Assembly: GCA_019894765.1 (NCBI GenBank)
Contig: JAGXNT010000109.1
Coordinates: forward strand, 1 to 40,933
Source of the DNA: Candidatus Heimdallarchaeota archaeon
GTDB lineage: Archaea > Asgardarchaeota > Heimdallarchaeia > JABLTI01
Reading direction: 5' to 3'
DNA length: 40,933 nucleotides
The notes under the pieces are model-generated. The model was given only the letters and a program-made list of their open reading frames with translations. It did no database searches and was not told where the DNA came from. Made by a program: the position numbers and the translations under genes. The stretch's first letter is position 1; every line of letters starts with the position of its first letter. Positions 35,826 to 40,933 of the stretch are shown one piece after another.

Positions 35826-35856
35826 GGATTAGCAGTACCAATGGAGATGAAAAATA

Positions 35857-36258
35857 ATGAAGAAAAATCCTAAAGTCACAAAACAACCTTCAAAGAAAAG
35901 AAAGCAGCTCTATACTGCTCCTTTACACAAAAAACGAAAGAAGCTAACTGCTCCTCTCTCCGATGTCTTAGTAGAAAAAGAAGGGGTTAAGCATTTAGTC
36001 ATTCGTAAAGGTGATACTGTAAGAATCCGAAAAGGCTCATTCAAAGGAATAGAAGGTGAAGTCTCGAATGTAGATTATAAAAATATGAGACTAACCATTG
36101 AAGGAGTTACTTTTGAGAAATCAGATGGATCCTCTCAACACTTTCCTGTTCAAGCATGCAATTGCGAGATTATTAACTTGAAGAACATGAAGGATAAAGG
36201 AAGACTAGCTCCCATAGCTCGAAGACTTCCAGAAACAGAAGAGGAAGCTGAAGCATAA
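35857..36258 (+). CDS. rpl24: Large-subunit ribosomal protein uL24
   Basis: A 133-residue uL24 with the KOW motif in V-I-R-K-G-D-T-V-R-I-R-K-G-S-F-K-G-I-E-G-E-V (about 49-70). It binds 23S rRNA early in large-subunit assembly. The basic N-terminus KQPSKKRKQLYTAPLHKKRK and the archaeal-type ending are present; the C-terminal tail is short and acidic (ETEEEAEA). Confidence 0.95.
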   Translation: MKKNPKVTKQPSKKRKQLYTAPLHKKRKKLTAPLSDVLVEKEGVKHLVIRKGDTVRIRKGSFKGIEGEVSNVDYKNMRLTIEGVTFEKSDGSSQHFPVQACNCEIINLKNMKDKGRLAPIARRLPETEEEAEA

Positions 36259-36281
36259 ACTAAAAGGAATGTGAAAAAGAA

Positions 36282-37037
36282 ATGACAAAAACTGGTGGTT
36301 CAAAACATCAAAAGAGGTTAGCTTCTCCCAGAAGTTGGGCTATTCCTCGAAAGAAGCATAAATTCGCTTATAGAGCGGATCCAGGACCTCATAGCAAAGA
36401 GCACTGCATTCCATTAGGAATCCTTCTAAGAGATGTCTTAAAATTAGTTGATACCGCAAGAGAACTCAAGATTATACTTAACAAAAGGCTTGTGAAAATT
36501 GATGGACGAATTGTGACAAATCGCAATTTTCCAGTAGGATTGATGGATGTCCTCGAAATAGCAGATATAGACAAAAGCTATCGTATCCTTCCCCATGAAC
36601 TCCATGTTTTGATGCCGTTTGAAATGAATAAAACTTCTCAACTCACAAAAGCATGTCAAATAATGGGTAAAACCACAATAAAAGGTGGCATCATGCAATT
36701 GAATCTACATGATGGCAGGAATATACGACTACCAAAAGAAGAAGGCATAGATAGCAAATACCAAACCAAAGACACCTTAATAATCAGTCTTCCCTCACAA
36801 AAAATCGTGAATCACTTTCCATTTAAGGAAGGAATGTTTGCGATTATCACAGCCGGTAAAAACGTAGCGAAAAATGGTTCCATAAAGGAATTCCAATGGC
36901 GTTTTGGTCCTAGAGCTTCCACAGTAACTCTTGTTGCCCATGATGGAACAGAAGTACAAACTACTCCCGAATATATAATCGTCCTTGGTGAAAAATCACC
37001 CTGGTGGACTACAACCAAAGGAGACACCTCACAATGA
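36282..37037 (+). CDS. rps4e: Small-subunit ribosomal protein eS4
   Basis: A 251-residue eS4, found in archaea and eukaryotes but not bacteria. It begins GGSKHQKRLASPRSWAIPRK, contains an S4 RNA-binding segment (about 45-95: HCIPLGILLRDVLKLVDTA, VKIDGRIVTNRNFPVGLMDV), a KOW-like part and IVLGEKSPWWTT near its end. Its stop overlaps the ATG of uL5 in an ATGA junction, so the two are coupled. Confidence 0.97.
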   Translation: MTKTGGSKHQKRLASPRSWAIPRKKHKFAYRADPGPHSKEHCIPLGILLRDVLKLVDTARELKIILNKRLVKIDGRIVTNRNFPVGLMDVLEIADIDKSYRILPHELHVLMPFEMNKTSQLTKACQIMGKTTIKGGIMQLNLHDGRNIRLPKEEGIDSKYQTKDTLIISLPSQKIVNHFPFKEGMFAIITAGKNVAKNGSIKEFQWRFGPRASTVTLVAHDGTEVQTTPEYIIVLGEKSPWWTTTKGDTSQ

Positions 37038-37582
37038 CCAAGACAAAAGAAGATTTCTTGAAGGAATGGGAACAGCACAAAATGCGTAAACCCAAAGTTG
37101 CTTCTTTAATCTTACATTGCAGTGTAGGAGAATCAGGGGAAGCACTTGAACGTGTTAAGAAAATCATAGAATCCATAGGTGAAATGCAAACTGTTGAAAC
37201 CAAAGCTAAACGAAACTTTAGAGAATTTGGCATAAGACAACACGAACCTATTGGAGCTAAAGTAACAATTCGCGATCAAGAAAAAATAATGAAACTTATT
37301 CCCAGACTATTTGATGTTCGAGATTTCAAAATTTCCAAAAGAGCCTTCGATCGAGAAGGCAATTTCGGGTTTGGAATCAAAGAACACATCGATATTGTAG
37401 GAACAAAATATGATCCTAACCTTGGAGTAACAGGACTGGACATCTTTATTCAAATAGAACGTCCAGGATTTCGGGTGAAACGAAGATTCAGATCACCGAG
37501 TAAGATACCTGGAAAGCACAGGATATCTAGAGATGAAGCGATTGTATTCGCTGAAACCGAATTAGGAATTACCGTAGAATAG
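37034..37582 (+). CDS. rpl5: Large-subunit ribosomal protein uL5
   Basis: A 182-residue uL5, which binds 5S rRNA and the P-site tRNA. Features include LILHCSVGESGEALERVKKI, the FGIRQHEPIGAKVTIRDQ section and NFGFGIKEHIDIVGTKYDP followed by LGVTGLDIFIQIERPGFRV. The start is the ATG that overlaps the eS4 stop; an upstream in-frame ATG at 37004 within eS4 lacks a good signal. Confidence 0.96.
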   Translation: MTKTKEDFLKEWEQHKMRKPKVASLILHCSVGESGEALERVKKIIESIGEMQTVETKAKRNFREFGIRQHEPIGAKVTIRDQEKIMKLIPRLFDVRDFKISKRAFDREGNFGFGIKEHIDIVGTKYDPNLGVTGLDIFIQIERPGFRVKRRFRSPSKIPGKHRISRDEAIVFAETELGITVE

Positions 37583-37592
37583 GTGAAGAAAC

Positions 37593-37775
37593 ATGGCAAA
37601 AGGATCAGGTACAAAACCAAAAGATGTCAAAATGGGTAAAGGCTCTCGACAATGCACTCGATGTGGTGCACACGAAGGACTTATTCGAAGACACGGATTG
37701 AATCTCTGTCGACGCTGCTTCAGAGAAGTAGCCAGCACAGTCGGTTTCAAAAGATATGGGGGCCATGGAGGATAA
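37593..37775 (+). CDS. rps14: Small-subunit ribosomal protein uS14
   Basis: A 60-residue zinc-binding uS14 in the head of the small subunit. The zinc ligands are in C-x2-C (CTRC, about 21-24) and C-x2-C (CRRC, about 39-42), with LIRRHGLNL between. The C-terminus [10 protein letters not shown] is typical. An AGGTG lies 7 bases before its ATG. Confidence 0.95.
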   Translation: MAKGSGTKPKDVKMGKGSRQCTRCGAHEGLIRRHGLNLCRRCFREVASTVGFKRYGGHGG

Positions 37776-37810
37776 AATCCTCAATGGTTTAGGAAGAAGG
37801 TGACAAAAAA

Positions 37811-38203
37811 ATGCCTTTATTAGACACACTAGCAAACGCAATGAACAACATTCAAAATGCAGAGGTTTTAGGAAAACGCGAAGTTTACTTGAAACCCGCA
37901 TCAAAACTAATTTCCTCTGTAATAAAAGTCATGATGGCCAAAGGTTACATCGGTGAATTTGAATTCATTGATGATGATCGAGCAGGTATCTTCAAAGTGC
38001 AATTGCTAGGTAGGATTAACAAATGTGCGGTAATAAAACCACGCTTTCCAGTTAAACATAAAGAAATCGAGTCTTGGGAAGAAAAATTCCTTCCAGCACG
38101 AGATCTTGGAATTCTAATTGTCTCTACACCAAAAGGTGTGATGAGTCATGAAGATGCGAAAGCATTGAACATGGGAGGAAGACTCCTAGCGTTCGTCTAC
38201 TAA
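37811..38203 (+). CDS. rps8: Small-subunit ribosomal protein uS8
   Basis: A 130-residue uS8, a primary 16S rRNA binder in the central domain. Visible features are [20 protein letters not shown] near the N-terminus and the C-terminal [19 protein letters not shown] motif, which contains the S-T-x-K-G-x2-[ST]-[HD] signature. It is a standard length for archaea. Confidence 0.96.
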   Translation: MPLLDTLANAMNNIQNAEVLGKREVYLKPASKLISSVIKVMMAKGYIGEFEFIDDDRAGIFKVQLLGRINKCAVIKPRFPVKHKEIESWEEKFLPARDLGILIVSTPKGVMSHEDAKALNMGGRLLAFVY

Positions 38204-38223
38204 TTAATGGTGGGAAATAAAAA

Positions 38224-38784
38224 ATGCCAAAAGCGGTCTTTGCAGAAAAAACTGTAGAAACTCCTGAAGGAGTTACCTTGGAACTCGAAAATATGAAGGT
38301 AACTGCTAAAGGACCTAAGGGTTCATTGGAAAGAGATTTCACAGGCGAACCAGTTAAAATGGTAATGCTCAAGGGTAACTTGAAATTGTCTGTTAGCTTT
38401 CCAAGAAAAAGAGAATTAGCAATGTTAGGTACAATTGCTGCTCATGTAACAAATATGATTACAGGAGTAACTCAAGGTTATACTTACAAATTAACTATTG
38501 TTTATTCTCACTTTCCTATAACAGTAGACATCAAACCACAAGAAGTCATTATCAAAAACCTTTACGGGCAACGCGATCCCCGAAAAGCTAAGATTTTTGG
38601 TGAAGATGTAAAAGTGAAAGTTGAGGGTGATGAAATTATCATCACTGGCATAAATAAAGAACACGTTGGCCAAACATCAGCTAATATCCAAGAAGTCTGT
38701 AAACTTCGAGGTAAATTCCACAAAGATCCTCGAAGATTTATGGATGGAATTTGGTTATCAGCTCAATACATCGGTACTGATTAG
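38224..38784 (+). CDS. rpl6: Large-subunit ribosomal protein uL6
   Basis: A 186-residue uL6 near the factor-binding site. It has two alpha/beta repeats; the second includes the VEGDEIIITGINKEHVGQTS stretch followed by ANIQEVCKLRGKFHKDPR, matching the archaeal L6 signature region. Its stop is 10 bases before the eL32 start, with the Shine-Dalgarno of eL32 partly overlapping the stop. Confidence 0.96.
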   Translation: MPKAVFAEKTVETPEGVTLELENMKVTAKGPKGSLERDFTGEPVKMVMLKGNLKLSVSFPRKRELAMLGTIAAHVTNMITGVTQGYTYKLTIVYSHFPITVDIKPQEVIIKNLYGQRDPRKAKIFGEDVKVKVEGDEIIITGINKEHVGQTSANIQEVCKLRGKFHKDPRRFMDGIWLSAQYIGTD

Positions 38785-38794
38785 GAGTTGATGT

Positions 38795-39571
38795 ATGATG
38801 ACTGTTGACAAAAGATTATTACGAGTGCGAGAAAAGATTCGAAAATCTCGACCAAAATTTAGAAGACAAGAAAGTTGGCGATATAAACGATTAAAACCAA
38901 GCTGGCGCAAACCAATTGGAATCGATAATTCCATGCGACATCATAAACGAGGTATCCCAACAATTGTCAGAGTAGGTTTTCGTGGTCCGAAAGCCACACG
39001 TGGTCTAACTCGAACTGGTAAAGTTGAAGTTTTGATTCACAACACCTATGATTTAGAAGAAATCGATAAAGAAACACAAGTCGTAAGGATTGCCTCTACC
39101 GTCGGAACTAGAAAAAAGGTAGCTATTACAAACAAAGCCGATGAGTTAGAGATTAAGATCATTAATCGTCCAGAAGAAGCACTAACATTTGCTACAATTT
39201 CAGAAATATCTGAAGAACTACTCCTTGAAGAGGAAGATAAAAAAGAACCGAAAGAAAAGGCTCCTCGTAAGAAGAAACCTACTAAAAGTTCTCTCACTCA
39301 AAAGGAGCTTGAAGAATTGGAAAGAATTGAAGCGGAGCTTGCTGGAAAACCAGCACCACGAAAGAAGACAACCACTACCACTAAAAAACCATCCACACCA
39401 AAGAAAGCAACTACAACCAAGAAACCAACTCCAAAGAAATCTACCCCCTCTACAAAGAAATCAACCACTACAGCTAAGAAAACATCAAGTTCTAAAGCTT
39501 CAGGAACTAAATCCACTTCTAGTAAAAAGTCTACTACTGCAAAAAAGGCTACCACTAAAAAATCAAAGTAA
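38795..39571 (+). CDS. rpl32e: Large-subunit ribosomal protein eL32 with long basic tail
   Basis: A 258-residue eL32. The conserved domain (about 1-145) has KIRKSRPKFRRQESWRYKRL, WRKPIGIDNSMRHHKRG and VGFRGPKATRGL, and corresponds to the usual archaeal eL32 of about 130 residues. About 110 additional residues follow: an acidic-basic linker, one helix (LTQKELEELERIEAELAG), then a K/T/S/P-rich stretch made of short KK-[TPS] units. The start is the first of two adjacent ATG codons, 7 bases after GGAG. The tail resembles those of uS3 and uL18 in the same operon. Confidence 0.95.
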   Translation: MMTVDKRLLRVREKIRKSRPKFRRQESWRYKRLKPSWRKPIGIDNSMRHHKRGIPTIVRVGFRGPKATRGLTRTGKVEVLIHNTYDLEEIDKETQVVRIASTVGTRKKVAITNKADELEIKIINRPEEALTFATISEISEELLLEEEDKKEPKEKAPRKKKPTKSSLTQKELEELERIEAELAGKPAPRKKTTTTTKKPSTPKKATTTKKPTPKKSTPSTKKSTTTAKKTSSSKASGTKSTSSKKSTTAKKATTKKSK

Positions 39572-39584
39572 GGAATGATGAAAC

Positions 39585-40109
39585 ATGACTGATTTGAAAA
39601 CCCAAAGAAACATTGCCGCAGATATCCTAGGCGTAGGAGTCAATAGAGTCTATATTGACCCTGATGCTGCAGATGATGTTCAAATGGCACTTACCAGAAG
39701 AGATATTCGAGCATTAATTCATAGTGGTGTTATTAAAGCCAGGAAAGTAGCAGGCATCAGTCGAGGTAGAGCCCGAGAACTCCATAATAAGAGAATTCGA
39801 GGTCAAAGACGTGGGCATGGTAGTCGAAAAGGACGAAAAGCTGCTCGAACTGATTTACGAAGAGAATGGATTAATCGAATAAGGAAGCAACGTGCTTACC
39901 TGAAAGTATTACGAGATAAAAACTTCATTGATAAAGCAACCTATCGTTTACTCTATCTACGAGCTAAAGGAGGAATGTTTCGTTCTGCAAATTATCTCAG
40001 AATGTATATTCAAGATAACAGAATGTCAAAACGAAAGCTTCCAGAAGTAGATGCAGTAATGCGTGAACTTCGTGTTGCAAAATCGAAGAAAGTCCAAAGG
40101 AGTACGTGA
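39585..40109 (+). CDS. rpl19e: Large-subunit ribosomal protein eL19
   Basis: A 174-residue eL19, specific to archaea and eukaryotes; it interacts with 23S rRNA and takes part in an inter-subunit bridge. Features: LGVGVNRVYIDPDAADDVQM, the ISRGRARELHNKRIRGQRRG helix start and a basic region with GHGSRKGRKAARTDLRREWI. It has only a short normal C-terminus, unlike eL32 and uL18 on either side. Its stop overlaps a GTG that could start uL18. Confidence 0.96.
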   Translation: MTDLKTQRNIAADILGVGVNRVYIDPDAADDVQMALTRRDIRALIHSGVIKARKVAGISRGRARELHNKRIRGQRRGHGSRKGRKAARTDLRREWINRIRKQRAYLKVLRDKNFIDKATYRLLYLRAKGGMFRSANYLRMYIQDNRMSKRKLPEVDAVMRELRVAKSKKVQRST

Positions 40110-40114
40110 TTAGA

Positions 40115-40933
40115 ATGGCAAAAGGTGCAAGTTATCACGTTCAATTCAGAAGAAGAAGAGACGGAAAAACAAATTTCCATAGAAGACAGCGTCTACTCAG
40201 ATCAGGAAAGAATCGTCTTGTTGTGAGAAGATCTAACAAGCATGAACGAGTGAGTATTGTTATAGCCAAAGTAATTGGTGATGAAACTCTAGTTGATGCA
40301 AGTTCACAACACCTCAAGAAATATGGTTGGAAAGGCGCAACAGGTAATGTTCCTTCTGCATATTTAACAGGTTATCTTGCTGGTAAATACGCTAGGGCAG
40401 TAGGAGTAAAAGATGCGATACTTGATATTGGCGTTAATACTTGTCGTAAAGATACTAGAATTTCAGCAATGCTTGCTGGTGCAGTTCATGCAGGACTAAA
40501 AATACCTCATGATGATTCCGTCTTCCCCTCAGAAGATCGTTATACTGGAAAGACCATTGCTAATTACGCCGCAGACTTGAAGAAGAAAAGTGCAGCAAAA
40601 TACGACAAGCAATTCTCAGGATACAAGAAAACAACTGGAAAACCAGAAAGCTTACCAACTTACTTCAATGCTACAATTAAAGCTATTGATTCAGAATTGG
40701 CATCTGGTTCAATGAAAGCAAAATTAGGAACTAGAAATAAACAGAACAAGGCTTCAAAAACCAAAGCGAAAACTGCTCCAAAGAAAACACCTACAACTAA
40801 ACCAAAAACCACACCAAAGAAAGCAGCTCCTGCAAAGAAATCTACAACCACAACAACAAAGAAACCCGCTATCATTGCAAAGAAACCTACAACCACAACA
40901 ACAAAGAAACCAACTACCGAAGCAAAGAAACCA
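40115..40933 (+). CDS. rpl18: Large-subunit ribosomal protein uL18 with basic tail (partial, 3' end outside window)
   Basis: The first 273 codons of uL18, a 5S rRNA-binding protein; the frame is still open at the window edge. The N-terminus GASYHVQFRRRRDGKTNFHR and the GATGNVPSAYLTGYLAGKYA segment identify it. The folded part ends near residue 200, then a K/T/P/A-rich tail begins and is cut by the window edge. The start taken is ATG 40115; GTG 40106, overlapping the eL19 stop, would add three residues. GGAG lies 12 bases before the ATG and 3 before the GTG, neither ideal. Confidence 0.93.
   Translation, partial: MAKGASYHVQFRRRRDGKTNFHRRQRLLRSGKNRLVVRRSNKHERVSIVIAKVIGDETLVDASSQHLKKYGWKGATGNVPSAYLTGYLAGKYARAVGVKDAILDIGVNTCRKDTRISAMLAGAVHAGLKIPHDDSVFPSEDRYTGKTIANYAADLKKKSAAKYDKQFSGYKKTTGKPESLPTYFNATIKAIDSELASGSMKAKLGTRNKQNKASKTKAKTAPKKTPTTKPKTTPKKAAPAKKSTTTTTKKPAIIAKKPTTTTTKKPTTEAKKP
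40844..40933 (+). repeat. Two tandem 45-bp repeats in the uL18 tail
   Basis: Two consecutive 45-base units (40844-40888, 40889-40933) code for TTTTTKKPAIIAKKP and TTTTTKKPTTEAKKP. They begin with the same 24 bases apart from the last position, and end with the same 11 bases. The second copy ends exactly at the window edge, so more copies may follow. Confidence 0.8.

Noticed and set aside
39298..39555. Valine/phenylalanine-rich open frame opposite the eL32 tail.
   Set aside because: Mirror of the K/T-rich codons of the tail; hydrophobicity follows from reading AAG/ACC in reverse complement.

Overview
The window is AT-rich and looks archaeal. It carries an A/V-type ATP synthase (A, B, C, K and I subunits), RIO2 kinase, RNase P protein Rpp29, archaeal/eukaryotic-type ribosomal proteins (eS4, eL32, eL19), a class III signal-peptide pilin, and TldD/PmbA in archaeal style. 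A longin-like protein of a kind common in Asgard archaea, a flotillin/NfeD pair and very long lysine-rich tails on several ribosomal proteins make an Asgard (possibly Heimdall-type) archaeon my best guess. That placement is an inference from gene content; no rRNA is present to confirm it.

Layout. 1-3430: two minus-strand surface beta-propeller proteins (SBBP repeats and LVIVD-like repeats), each with an N-terminal export segment and a C-terminal membrane anchor. 3761-4723: TPR protein. 4963-8248: atpA-atpB. 8352-9248: sugar-nucleotide pyrophosphorylase. 9253-11492: flotillin and NfeD-like membrane protein, the latter with eight exact-length hexapeptide repeats. 11707-12667: two related pilin-like proteins. 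13006-13800: longin-like two-domain protein. 13816-18979: DUF389 membrane protein, a small unknown, an HdrB/HdrD-like Fe-S protein, a PAP2 phosphatase and RIO2. 19213-24944: a small winged-helix regulator, CTP synthase, PmbA, TldD and a short QueG-like Fe-S protein. 25073-32043: a fold-type II PLP enzyme, atpC-atpK, an aminotransferase and atpI. 32167-32502: a tiny protein with two identically spaced zinc fingers. 32690-40933: a promoter, a candidate structured RNA, then a ribosomal protein operon uL22-uS3-uL29-Rpp29-uS17-uL14-uL24-eS4-uL5-uS14-uS8-uL6-eL32-eL19-uL18, the last running off the window.

The ATP synthase genes form three pieces rather than one operon, and subunits D, E, F and H are not in the window. 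The ribosomal operon follows the usual archaeal order from uL22 onward, but uS19, uL2, uL23, uL4 and uL3 are not upstream; a hairpin-rich region sits there instead. Translation signals are often a GAGGT-type Shine-Dalgarno about 7 bases before the start, and this supports several GTG/TTG starts and possibly an ATT start for the proteolipid subunit. I saw no tRNA, rRNA, CRISPR array or insertion sequence.

The most unusual items are the hexapeptide-repeat NfeD/flotillin pair, the structured RNA candidate ahead of uL22, the lysine/threonine-rich ribosomal tails with an embedded helix, the longin protein with a gelsolin-like C-terminal segment, and the twin C-x2-C-x9-H-x4-H zinc-finger protein.
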